Source: Sipunculus nudus (Eukaryota; Annelida; Sipuncula; Golfingiida; Sipunculidae). Taken from it: a stretch of DNA of 64,000 bases. The position numbers were made by a program, and so were the translations under genes. This document shows, one piece after another, positions 12,901 to 23,404 of the stretch (position 1 is its first letter; each line of letters begins with the position of its first letter). The notes under the pieces are model-generated. The model made no database searches. It saw only the letters and a program-made list of their open reading frames with translations, and was not told the DNA's origin. The stretch lies in contig CM049322.1 in NCBI GenBank assembly GCA_026874595.1, positions 28,149,340-28,213,339 on the forward strand. Direction: 5' to 3'.

Positions 12901-13510
12901 CACTAACAAAATAGTCCTCTTTGAGGATACCACGACCTACACTAACAATATAGTCAACTCTGAGGATACCACGACTAACACTAACAATATAGTCCTCTTA
13001 GAGGATACCACGACTAACACTAACAATATAGTCCTATTTAAGGATACCACGACTCACACTAACAATATAGTCCTCTTTGAGGATATAGCGCCTAACACTA
13101 ACAATATAGTCCACTATGAGGATAAAATGCCTAGCACTAACAATATAGTCCTCTTTGAGGATACCACGACTAACACTAACAATATAGTCAACTCTGAGGA
13201 TACCACGACTAACACTAACAATATAGTCTTCCATGAGGATATAACGCCTAACACTAACAATATAGTCCTCTTTGAGGATTCCACGACTAACACTAACGAT
13301 ATAGTCCAGTCTGAGGATACCACGACTAACACTAACAATATAGTTCTCTCTGAGGATATAACGCCTAACACTAACAATATAGTCAGCTCTGAGGATACCA
13401 CGACTAACACTAACAATATAGTCCTCTTTGAGGATACCACGACTAACACTAACAATATAGTCCTCTTTGAGGATACCACGACTAACACTAACAATATAGT
13501 CCACTCTTAG
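9946..13510. repeat. large minisatellite, 39-bp unit, about 91 copies
   Basis: Unit: GAGGATACCACGACTAACAC followed by TAACAATATAGTCCTCTTT, 39 bp, kept at almost constant length over 3.56 kb. Variation is concentrated at a few places: CCACG/CCATG/CCGCG, and CCTCTTT/CCACTCT/CAACTCT. Since 39 is a multiple of three and the unit lacks stops in several frames, very long frames open on both strands: plus reads NTNNIVLFEDTTT, minus reads about DYIVSVSRGILKE or a leucine/valine-rich string. Frames break at about 11580 (deletion in an A-run) and at a TAG near 12735, and most unit differences change residues. A neutral minisatellite is the best reading; a repetitive protein cannot be fully excluded. 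Confidence 0.96.
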
Positions 13511-13518
13511 GATACCAT

Positions 13519-13584
13519 GACTAAGGAGGGGTAAAACATCACTCTCTTGACGACTAAAGAGGGGTAAAACATCACTCTCTTGAC
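13519..13584. repeat. 33-bp tandem duplication at the array border
   Basis: Two adjacent copies of a 33-bp segment beginning GACTAA(A/G)GAGGGGTAAAAC follow the end of the 39-bp array. They differ at one position and appear to be a local slippage product. Confidence 0.9.
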
Positions 13585-13611
13585 GACATTTGAAGGGTAA
13601 ACGTACCGGCT

Positions 13612-13890
13612 TCAACATGTGGTCTTGGAGTAGAACACCGGACTTTAAGCTGGGAGGTCCTGAGTTCGAATCTCAGCTGAGGAGCGGTGAGATTTATCAC
13701 GGACGGGCGTCCACCCTGGGTGAGCGCTATTCTGGCAAAATGGAGAGACTGCCAATTACAGTCGTATTTCATGCAAGCAGCAAGACGCCTGGTTGACGCC
13801 ATGTAAGCCCCTCTCATGCATGTAGTCCGAAACCTGAATGGAATCCTGCGGATACATCACATGGTACTTAGCTAAGCAAGCATTAAAAAT
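13612..13890 (+). mobile_element. tRNA-Lys-like SINE copy
   Basis: The head resembles a tRNA: a T-arm with a perfect five-pair stem (CTGAG at 13660-13664, loop TTCGAAT, CTCAG at 13672-13676) gives a good polymerase III B-box, and a D-arm-like segment with GTAGA lies upstream. The anticodon loop would read ACTTTAA, an anticodon UUU for lysine. The acceptor stem is not intact, so a functional tRNA is unlikely. The head is followed by about 200 bp of non-tRNA sequence ending near a GCTAAGCAAGCATTAAAA tail, which fits a tRNA-derived SINE. Target-site duplications were not found by eye. It could also be a lone tRNA pseudogene. Confidence 0.55.
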
Positions 13891-15879
13891 GGGGGAGGTT
13901 ACCTACAGCAAAAAAAAAATCTTTACAAGGATTGGAAAATTCACATCTTGGACGACAGGGGAAAGAAAAACAGCATACGCTGGTCGACAGATTGATGTGT
14001 AAACAAACGGAATTCCTTTTTAAAATTGTTTTCACATGCACTCGATGATGAATGAAAACAAATAATGTCAGTATACAAAATGTTTAACATTTATCAGTAC
14101 CTGCTGAATTAACAGGCCGTATATATTTAAGACCAGGCCAGTCCACATTTTGATTTGACGTTTAAATATGGTTATCACTTAGATATCTCCAGGCAGGTAT
14201 TTTCTACATAACCGTCATCCTCCTGTGTTTATCCGTTCCCAAAAGTGGCATGACGCCTCATAACGGGACGCAAGCAGGCTTCTCATACATACATGGCAGC
14301 ATGAATAATTCTTAATAACTCAAAGATTTTCTCTGTTTAATCATTATATATATAAGACAACATTAGGTGTTTTATCATTCTCTCACGTTTGAGAACATAA
14401 TGTTAAATTATCATATAAAAATCAATCATCTAATGTATACAAACAAGACACTACACGGCTATGTTATGAATTATGTTTTATATAGTTTTCCTTTTTTTTA
14501 CAAAATAGCAGACATTAGTGCGCATAAATGCATTATATATACGTTTATCTTTTCTAATATTTTATGTTTGCAAAATTCCTAGATATGGACCTTTTGCAAT
14601 TATTCCTGACATACACATGCACTCTTAAAAATGAAATTCATTTACAACTTAAGAAAATACATATTAATTTTGAAAAATTTGTGCAATTCTATGTTTATTT
14701 GGACCTGCTTTGCTTCATTTTCTATTAATTCCTGTCATAATAGAATACATTCTGAAAGTGCACCTTGCGTTATATACATGTGCAAATGTGGTTAGCGTTC
14801 GAAGAAGGTATTAAATTGCCATAACAAATTATATTGCTATACATATGTAAACTTAATAAATATTGGAAAGCGACGCATGGACATGTCACGATGATGTACA
14901 TAATGTTTCGTATGTCTGTCAATATATGAGTTGTCTTCCATAGCCAAATATGGGGTTTAACATGTTGCATATAAATAAACTCTTATGTTTATAAAAATGT
15001 ACGTGCAGAAAATTCATTCGTGACATTGTTAGACTTGGGGAATACTGTTGCATCTCGATATATACAGAGGGATTACCTGACGTTTGTCATATATATGTGT
15101 GAGACGATGTGACTGTGTTTTTCTCCACCTGTAACTGATCCATTAAACATTTTAACTCCTTGTGCTTCGTAATATATATTTGAACTCTTATCTGAAATGT
15201 AAAAATATTAATGCTTTAACTTGAGTTTTGAATTTTATCCAGCACACAGCAAAGATCAATGTCCTTTTTTAATAGTTTACTCTGGGAGATGGATGGATTT
15301 AAGATTTTGGGTGACGAAGACAATGCTCTTTTTGCTGTAAATATCATAACTACTTTAACCAGAAAGGTTTCATGTATATTCTGAACATTATGCGGAGCGG
15401 GGGAGTGTAAACAAGTGTCACCATGGAAACATCCACAGATCACTTCATATTTATATTTATTTTAAAATCTCTTTTAGTAGCCTCAAGGGCGAAGAGGATG
15501 GAGTTTCAAGAACCCTTCCGTTATATGAACATACAAATATATAACATTAATTCAGAGCATTGACAATTTTGACAATTTTAAAATTGTTAAATAAAATAAA
15601 ATGTAAACAAACTGCTTGCTTGACGACAAGAATCTAAAGCATTACTACTAATGTCAATCTGGTGGCACACACACACCTACTCACACGTTAACAAATTACA
15701 TTAATATATTTAAAAAAAAAGGAAAAGAAAAACATTGCAATTTTAAACAAAATAATAAAATGCAAGATATTATTCACTAGAGTCCAAATCCTAAACATTA
15801 TTTTGCGCGGAATATGATACATTTTAATTTTAATAAATTTGAAGCTTTTAACAAATCGAGAAAATCTTTGAGGCCACTG

Positions 15880-16060
15880 TGGATCATTCAGGTCCTGGCC
15901 AGATAGCAGCGTATCACGTGCTGCCCCCTATTGGACCTAGACAACAATTGATTTTTAATAAATACATCAACATGGCGGAAGCCGGGCACAGTTCGTGCAG
16001 CACTGAAGGTCATCAGCCAAAATTACGCACATCTTATCTGGAACGTGGTGTAGGGCTATC
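15880..16060. promoter_or_regulatory. candidate regulatory island with a CTCF-like site
   Basis: A patch of balanced composition carries CACGTG (about 15916-15921) overlapping CTGCCCCCTATTGG at 15921-15934. The reverse complement, CCAATAGGGGGCAG, fits the animal CTCF core CCASYAGRKGGCRS at all but one position. A TTGATTTTTAATAAATAC stretch follows, then an ATGGCGG start-like context at about 15972. The downstream open frame has no recognised domain. It may be an insulator or promoter element, but the motif alone cannot prove binding. Confidence 0.4.
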
Positions 16061-16386
16061 ATGCATCAATACAACATTATATAATCATATAATATACTCA
16101 TAGTTAAAGAAATATTTCTGCATGGTAATTTCTTGAGTCCTGTCTTATTAAATGAAAGTCAGGATGGAACTTAAACATTTCAATGTAACACAAAGGAACT
16201 GACATACATAAAATATATATCGATTAGAAACAAGATAAAACAGTCAATCAGAGTGATATTGATGTATATATATACGTGTAAATATGTAAATCACGCGTGA
16301 ATTGTTATTATATACGTTATTTGGTTTAAGTTTGTAAATATTATTTACATCCAAATCATATTTTAAACCTCTTATTTATCCATGTT

Positions 16387-16389
16387 TAT

Positions 16390-16442
<53 letters not shown>
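16387..16442. repeat. (TA)n microsatellite
   Basis: About 28 TA units with one AAA break near the left end. Confidence 0.95.
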
Positions 16443-16445
<3 letters not shown>

Positions 16446-17080
16446 ATCTTTATGTTAATGAATCTATTTATATCTATATTTATATTCAAATATTAATAAT
16501 TGTTGTATTTTTGGTCCAACGTGCAAATGTGAACAATGTCGTTAGAAGCCACCTGGCTATTCTGAGAAAAAGTTGAAAAGTAAGCTATACAGGAAATTTA
16601 GGAGTTACTCAAATACAAAGTTTCAAGGGCGAAAGAGTCTTCACACAAATGATAAAAATAGTAATGACTTTGCATAAATATACCATGCATATGTTTGTTT
16701 GTCCGAATATTTTATGATTATATTTAATTATTCTTTGAAGGTATATATACACTTTTTCCTCCTCACAGCTAAAGATAAGGGGCTGTTAATATACGATCAA
16801 AGTGCCCAATCCTATATATTTATATCCCCATTTCGCGCAATAATGGTTCGTGTACTTTTAAAGACTTTATTGAAAAACTTATTTATTGAACTCATGTATG
16901 ATACCGTTCATACATATGTATATACATATTAAAACTTAAATAATCTTAGATGTATAGGATGACTCTGGATCATGTTTTATAGTGTTTGGTAATAAAGACT
17001 TGTGTTTTACAAATATCGTTTCGGAATTTTTATCCAAGGATAAACATGTTTCTTGTTTCAAGAAATATGTCAGTTATTGA

Positions 17081-18380
17081 ACAAGTGACCGATGGGTCAT
17101 GACGCTCCACTGAATGACAAATTGGCTGCGGAATGATATTAGAATTATTTATGTGTCTGGCCTGTAATTTATGTAAATGAGGTCATGGAGACCTAATTTC
17201 CCATGTGGAGGTGGACCTTGGACAGGGGTCACTGTGAACAAAACTTGCATGATTCAACACTGCTGTTAATATGATACTAGGTATAACTTAACATTTTCAA
17301 CTGTTTTAAATGGTGAAAATAGTGTTTTCAGAATGAAGCTTGCAGAATAAAGGCCGCATTGTCCTTATTAAAGGCTTCCACAGAGATTTTACCAGGACCA
17401 CCCTGGATATTAATTAAGTTAGACTAAGTCCAAAGTAAAAAAAAAAAAACAAAATAACAATTTATGCCCTGAAGTACATCCAAGTTTCAAAATTTGAGGT
17501 ACTGGCACTATGGCTGTAATCGGCAATCTCAAAAACACAAGTAAAAAATGTGAAAAAATACTGACAATGTGGGGAAAATATATTCATCGCTCCATCAGCA
17601 TACCAGGTTTCGGGATACCAGAAGAACAAATAGATGAGATCCTACAAGTGCTGTCATCTGACAATCTCAAAAAAAGGGTAAAAAGGCATAAAATAAGAAA
17701 ATACAGTTGGTGCCACTAGTCTTCAGAAAGTCATAAAACTAATCATTATCAATAAACATACTACGTCAGAAAGCGCCTGGACCCTTACACAATTGTTGTC
17801 ATTTGACGGTCACGTAAACATATAGGGAAAATGCCTGATAATTAGAAATAACTTTGGTGGTTCACGCCGAAAGTCTTATGCAACTGTTTAAACTATTGGT
17901 GGTTAATATACAAAGCAGGTTTCAGGAAACGATTAAGATGAAACTACAGCAGGGAAACTGATACAACTGACGTCATTTGACATTCTCAACAATTATAACA
18001 GAGGAAAGGACATGTGTAGAAGAATGACATGTGACGTCACGAGCCTTTGGCAACTGATGAAAACGTCATGATCAATATGCAATGCTTTGATTCATGGCAA
18101 TCCATTAATTATTGACACACTGGAGCTTCTGTATCTTTTATATGCTTTTTGAAGCATTCTTTAATTATTCTGGGGTGGGCAAAGAAGCCCAATAACTAGG
18201 AGAATACAGGTCACAGTAACCTTGTTTCAATTTTCAAGGAAATTTTCAAGGGTCTCCCAGGATATCCTGTCAGAAGTTTCTAGGTCCAACAGTTACGATT
18301 TGTGCTCAGTTACGGGAGGTCGGACGACAGACAATGATCGCTACAGCTCATGCAGATGACCTATACAGTCAGCTGAGCTA
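17081..18380 (+). mobile_element. pearl/Helentron-like non-autonomous element, copy 1
   Basis: The left end has the family start ACAAGTGACC(G)ATGGGTCATGACGC, with GGTCAT pairing to TGACC. The right end reads GATCGCTACAGCTCATGCAG and closes with AGTCAGCTGAGCTA at 18367-18380, after a short remnant of the GACG tract (GTCGGACGACAGACAA). The 3' half (about 18040-18300) aligns with the core unit of the copies at 34.9 and 42.2 kb: ATGATCAATATGCA, an ATTATTCTGGGG box, and TCTAGGTCCAACAGTTACGATTTGTGC. Only one clear core copy is present. No Rep/helicase or transposase reading frame is seen, so it is non-autonomous; a 69-codon frame at 17510-17719 lies inside and is not taken as a gene. Confidence 0.7.
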
Positions 18381-18481
18381 AATCGATTAAAAGTTCTTAT
18401 GTAATTCTCTTTAGTACCAAAGCAAGACGTATATGCATCCTGTATGACACACACTGCTTAATATACTGCATATATACACTG

Positions 18482-18685
18482 CAGGGGCGGATCCAGGATT
18501 TAGGAAAAGGAGTGGTCCACCCAAGAGGAATAATGACATAATCTAATAAAACTTCTCATGCAGGTCCGGAAAAAACGGTGTCTGGACCGCAAAAATGGTG
18601 CGAAACCCTCCAAAAAGTAGCAATGGCTGAAATAGGGAAGAGGGGTTAGTCCAGACCCCCAGGACCCCTCCCCTGGAAGTGACTA
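18482..18685 (+). mobile_element. hAT-like non-autonomous DNA element relic A
   Basis: It begins CAGGGGCGGATCCAGGATTT, an end typical of short non-autonomous hAT-type elements in invertebrates. It ends in a CCCCCAGGACCCCTCCCCTG segment that loosely complements the start. Inside are AGGAATAATGACATAAT and a GGTCCGGAAAAAACGG block. Family assignment rests on the end sequence from general knowledge; the 8-bp target duplication was not resolved. Confidence 0.5.
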
Positions 18686-18718
18686 CAGGATTTCATTGGT
18701 CTTTAGCTGATATATAAA

Positions 18719-18740
18719 TGTGTATATATATATGTGTATA

Positions 18741-18778
<38 letters not shown>
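18719..18778. repeat. (TA)n/(TG)n microsatellite
   Basis: A mixed TATA/TGTG tract ending in about 14 pure TA units. Confidence 0.93.
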
Positions 18779-18781
<3 letters not shown>

Positions 18782-18970
18782 AGACTGTGAAACTGACTTG
18801 TCATACACGTTTGACTTAGTCAATCTCACAAAGCAAACTGTATAAAATAATTAGGCAAGTAGGAGATGACGAATAATGATCAGAATCATAACAGTGACAA
18901 TCCGTGTGATGCCTAATGATGAGACATATCAGAGATACAATGTGCATCTGATTACGAAGCTGATAACGGT

Positions 18971-18986
18971 GGGGGGGGGGGGGGGG
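18971..18986. repeat. poly-G run
   Basis: A run of 16 G followed by AGGGGG. A second C-run of similar length lies at 6720-6735. Confidence 0.95.
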
Positions 18987-19894
18987 AGGGGGTGCTCCAT
19001 GAATAAGAGGAAAACGAGGCTGACATCTCTCTCTCTCTCTTTGGGTGTATTGCAATTTTTAGCCGACGTGTTTTCTTGACGCTATTTTGGGAAATTATAG
19101 TAAAAAGTACTAAATAGTTATCATTTTTTTCATCAAAAACTACAAACAATCCTTTCATTTACATTTGTAATTTATAGATGTTATTATCACAATAAAACAT
19201 GAAAAAGACCTGGAACTTTTTATATCATCTACGACTTTCTACTTAATCGATTAAAGAAGAGTCAAAATCATGGAATATTTTCACAAAGAGTGAATGCAAA
19301 GTAACAAGATCAAGAGATATTGTTTGGGGTTAATTTTTTATTCCTTGGCGTTCAGGACATTACGATAGAGGCGCAAAGAGCAAAATAAGACCTCTGTTCA
19401 ATTGAGGATTGTGTCATCGTCATTTCCCCGTCATCCTGTCTCCAGACGTAAGAGCGTTATAGATCCTAGAATCCACTTCACATTACAATCTTACCGCATG
19501 CAGCATGACTGTATACCACGGGCTCTGCATGGTCAAAAACGCGTGGAGCATTCGGCGAACAAATCCACAATGAAACGTTTTCATTACCCTTCTTCATATT
19601 TTAAAGTTTATATTTTTTTTTACAAAAAAAGATAAACATTGAAGACTTAATAGGAGTTTATAAGACATGTTTGTCAATAGATTGGTATAAAATACTATAC
19701 ATTTAAAACTGTATGACTATAGAAAACAGCATGGGAGTTTTATTAAGTCTGTAACAAGTCCATTTGAAAAATCATATATGTATACCCTGCATTTGGGAAA
19801 TACTTTCATTATCAACAGCCAGGTAGACTCGGCATACTGAACGGTATACAGCACAGTCAGACACTGGAGAGGAGCCAGAATTTTGATCAAAGCA
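18987..19894. other. AT-rich spacer between transposon relics
   Basis: A short CT repeat lies at about 19027-19040. No gene or further repeat could be recognised. The open frame at 19402-19635 has no supporting feature. Confidence 0.7.
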
Positions 19895-20040
19895 GTCTAA
19901 TGAGAAAAAATATTCAATGTTCCCCTGGCCCAGAAAGGTCCAGGTCGGGGGAAAAAAATTGTAAAACCCCTAAAAAAAGCTGTTGCGGCTCAAAATGATG
20001 GGGTCCAGATCCCCGGCATGTCCCACTGAGACGTAACATT
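19895..20040 (+). mobile_element. hAT-like non-autonomous DNA element relic B (partial)
   Basis: It shares with relic A the order CCTGGCCCAGAAAGGTCCAGG, then AAAACCCCTAAAAA, then GGGGTCCAGATCCCCGG near the right end. Divergence is high and the left end is not resolved. It is read as an old fragment of the same or a related family. Confidence 0.4.
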
Positions 20041-20711
20041 AAAATTAATTTAATTTAAATCGTGATTCATAAAAGAAATGTATTAAGTTTGTCGCAAAAA
20101 AGCTCTGCATGTATTTCGGAAGAGAAAGGCCAACAACAACTTAGAAAGTATGAAAAAAAAATTTTTCACTGATAGGAAGTTTTAAATTTCACTCTTTTTA
20201 TACAAGGGCGTCTTTACTATAATTATATATAGAAGCTTGTCCGTCGAGTCCGACAGGAAACATGAGTTGTCTTTCTTCATAACCAGGAAAACATATTCCA
20301 AGGCCAGTCGGGTAAAGCATAGTTACCAAATTTACTTGTTCCCAGAGCATCCCTCACATGCCTATCTAATACTTATAAAAGGAATTCGGTTCATGTTTGT
20401 TCGCAGTGTTCTCTAAAACCGCGTTGTGTACAATATTGTGCCATACATCATTTTAAAGGTTATTATCCCCGCAGTGACATAGGCGATATGAAAATAAATA
20501 ATTTTTAATATACATATAATTTTGAAGGATTTTTCCGCATTTTTACCGAGCACAGCCGAACTGCCTTCGGCAATCACCGGAATGCGTGCATCGTGGTCAC
20601 TTAACCTCTAACACTAAGGACTATTCTTCATATGAATAACGCTTGCTTTCAGTGAGGGATTTGACCCACGTGCGTGGTCAGTAAAAGAGAAAAACACAGG
20701 TTTCTCGCTTT

Positions 20712-20893
20712 ATGAAAGGAGAGTTCAACCCAGGAGGATTAATGACAAAACCCAATTTCAGGAACAGGGCTGGGGTGGTGTCGGGGATTTCAGGCCTCAA
20801 AATTTGTCTGATACGATGAAAAAAGGTTGTGGTGGTTGAAAATGGGATACGGACCTACTGCATGGAGTCCCGCTGGGTCCGCTTCTGCTACTT
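20712..20893 (+). mobile_element. hAT-like non-autonomous DNA element relic C (partial)
   Basis: It contains CAACCCAGGAGGATTAATGAC, which matches CACCCAAGAGGAATAATGAC in relic A in place and order. It closes with GCTGGGTCCGCTTCTGC, a diverged inverted copy of the GCAGGGGCGGATCCAG start. Three such copies lie within 2.4 kb in one orientation. Confidence 0.45.
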
Positions 20894-21579
20894 ACGATGT
20901 ATGCATATTTCTGTTTCCTTCTTCAGGAACAGTTTCCTTGCAACGTACATTTAATTAACCTTTAATGTGTTCCTCACATCAACCTATCCTTTATACGTCC
21001 AACGATAGAAACCAGTCAAATATCAACGAAACACAGTATGCCTCCGCGTCTCATTCTGGTTCGCAAAGTAAACAATGACTGACCAGGTCTTTAAAGTAAA
21101 CATACCGGGATATGATTTTTTTCCGCGGGCACATCGCCACAAAATAACATTAAAAATTATTTGTACATATCGTATTAAGAGAGTATCTAACTAAAAATCT
21201 ATATTTTCTTTTAACTTTTATAATTAAAAATGAGCCAACATTCAATATCTCAGTAAATATATCTCCGAAACCGCGGTAAAAAGCCCGGTATACCGGGTTT
21301 ATAAGCTAGTAATATTATAATTTTAGGTCATATTCCAGAAATGACTCTCCCCACCATCAACACCAAATTAAAATGACAGTTATATTTCAACAAAGCAGAC
21401 TCACTGGGACTCCTGCTTCTGTCGGGAATCTATCTTCTGTCGTCTTCCTACTTCAGGCTTCTTCTCTTGTCTTCTTCGTCTCTGTCTTCTCACCTGCAGT
21501 GTCCCACGCCTTCAATATTAAAAATATCTGTCTGTCAATAATCAGTATAACATATATTAAACACAGACATCTACACACA

Positions 21580-21625
<46 letters not shown>

Positions 21626-22119
21626 GTATATACGTATATATATATCATATGTTTATATATGATAAGTTATATCTTAATATGATATAATGATATAAAATAT
21701 AAAATGATTTAATACATTTTTAATGAAGGAGATTGAAACCTGGTGGAATCATGCTGCATATAAATATATGTATTTAACGTTCAACAGGTCTCTTCTTAAA
21801 CATGTGACGTCATATTAACGCTGTGATTCTTTAATTCTATAAAAGTTGTGTGGACCCTAATAAACTGCTTTTTCTAGTATACCTGTATGTAAATGTTGTG
21901 TCATGACTATATTTAAATAATTTCATATCATATCATATTACATATATACAGATAATATATAAAGATAATGGGTCAGATTCTACTTTATTTACGTGTGTTT
22001 TTTTTATTCGATATTAACATAACATATATCTATATACATGTATGTATATATATATATGTGTGTGTGTGTGTAACGCGCCATTTTAATTCCGATACTACAC
22101 TATGCATGCTCACATTTTA
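20894..22119. other. AT-rich sequence, microsatellite at 21580-21634
   Basis: (CT)n at 21580-21605 runs into (TA)n at 21606-21634. A full CRE palindrome TGACGTCA lies at 21805-21812. A 104-codon plus-strand frame (21373-21687) reads through the microsatellite and is not supported. Confidence 0.7.
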
Positions 22120-22265
22120 GAATTAATGTTGCAAGCAGTGATGCATGTTTACACCCATCTTAAGATGGGTCTGAACCAATAACCGATATCGGTTATTTGC
22201 TCTATCCCAACTCGACATTTCCAAACCTGACTGGGCATGGCCCATCTTAAGGTCAGAAGATGGCG

Positions 22266-22269
<4 letters not shown>
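22120..22269. repeat. palindromic block shared with 26.9 kb
   Basis: Two perfect palindromes sit seven bases apart: ACCCATCTTAAGATGGGT (22153-22170) and AATAACCGATATCGGTTATT (22178-22197). A third related word, GCCCATCTTAAGGTCAGAAG, lies at about 22242-22261. A diverged version with the same order (ACCATCTCAAGATGGT, then TCTGACCCAATAACTGA) is at 26899-26930. It is probably a small dispersed foldback repeat. Confidence 0.6.

Positions 22270-22323
<54 letters not shown>
22270..22323. repeat. (TA)n microsatellite
   Basis: About 27 pure TA units directly next to the palindromic block. Confidence 0.97.
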
Positions 22324-22325
<2 letters not shown>

Positions 22326-22424
22326 TAATTATTAGTAGTAGTAGTAGTATGAATTTGTTTGTCCAAGTAATCGTTTCAAAGTGCTCATCAACATGGTATG
22401 AAGCATATTATAACAGTTGTGACA

Positions 22425-22520
22425 ACACGTTACTTACACATTTTGCTGCGATTCAAGTTTCACGCACGCAGATCGCCGCCGGAGCAACACCACTGCGTGC
22501 GTGAATTTTGAGTAACGTGT
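22425..22520. repeat. long imperfect inverted repeat (hairpin)
   Basis: The inner arms TTCACGCACGCAG (22459-22471) and CTGCGTGCGTGAA (22493-22505) are perfect reverse complements around a 21-base GC-rich loop. The outer arms ACACGTTACT (22425-22434) and AGTAACGTGT (22511-22520) are also perfect, but the gap between inner and outer arms is 24 bases on the left and 5 on the right. The GC content of the arms stands out from the AT-rich surroundings. Confidence 0.85.
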
Positions 22521-23327
22521 AACGTGTATTCACAATAAATATTATACACACACATATATATATATTATTTATTTTGCATGTGTTAATAACGATTACCAAT
22601 GTATAAATTTATAAGTAAATAGGGTGAAAGAATAATAATAATAATAAAAAAATAATAATAATAATAAATCTTTTCATTATTACAAAAATTATTTATAATA
22701 TTACTATAACAAAATAATTCTTTTCAAAATTACAATAATTACTAAAATAAAACTACAACAAGAATATATTATAAGAATATGAGGGAACATAATTAATATA
22801 ATACACATATAATAAGAAGGAGATGAAAAAGAAAAGAAGAATTAAGAATGGACTAAGAAGAAGATTCAGATGTAGAATATTCATGCTTCAATGATCAAAT
22901 TACTTTTGCGATTTTCCTCAATAACGTATATATCGCCTGTTCAGTAGTTGTCACGTGACTGTGTGTGTAGCTGGTTTGAAGGAGCGTGTTATAATATATT
23001 TTATTATTGCCGCCGCGCCGCGTGCTTTGTGGTCACAGTCATTCTGTTGATAACATAAGAGTTTAGTCATCCTCCCCAGACAAACTGGCTGAACGTGAAC
23101 CCAGGACCACACACTTTTGGTTTATGCCTGTTTATGTAGAAGGCGCTAAGTTTGGAGCACACCATGATTCAGTGAATAAAACGGGTAATTTCATACTGAC
23201 GACATAAATATGCGGTTAACCATATGTCATCAACCCAAAAAGGGAGATTACGTCACGTGACTATATATAAGCTTGTATACCTGCATGGTCTCTTCTTTCG
23301 GTGAAACATAAGACATTAAAAATGACC

Positions 23328-23330
<3 letters not shown>
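22521..23330. other. AT-rich sequence with AAT repeats and two GTCACGTGAC sites
   Basis: AAT-rich simple sequence lies at about 22630-22670. Two ten-base palindromes GTCACGTGAC are at 22950-22959 and 23252-23261. No gene could be seen. Confidence 0.7.

Positions 23331-23401
<71 letters not shown>
23331..23401. repeat. (TA)n microsatellite
   Basis: About 35 pure TA units. Frames through it translate to Ile-Tyr strings on both strands. Confidence 0.97.

Positions 23402-23404
<3 letters not shown>

Larger units (their letters stand above)
13891..17080. other. AT-rich sequence with one CTCF-like island
   Basis: Mostly featureless AT-rich DNA with a (TA)n tract at 16387-16442. The exception is about 15880-16060, described separately. 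No frame here is supported as coding. Confidence 0.7.

Noticed and set aside
9934-13618. Long open frames (up to 586 codons) on both strands
   Set aside because: They all lie in the 39-bp array. The unit is a multiple of three without stops in several frames, so open frames are expected on both strands; at least one frame is broken by an indel and a stop.
13612-13690. Functional tRNA-Lys(UUU) gene
   Set aside because: The T-arm and anticodon loop are good, but the acceptor stem does not pair and the sequence continues into a SINE-like body.
15880-16103. 74-codon plus-strand frame as a gene
   Set aside because: No domain, no splice border of quality, and the region is better explained by regulatory motifs.
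17510-17719. 69-codon frame with a plausible-looking peptide
   Set aside because: It lies inside the pearl-like element copy 1, has no known domain, and the element's other copies do not keep this frame.
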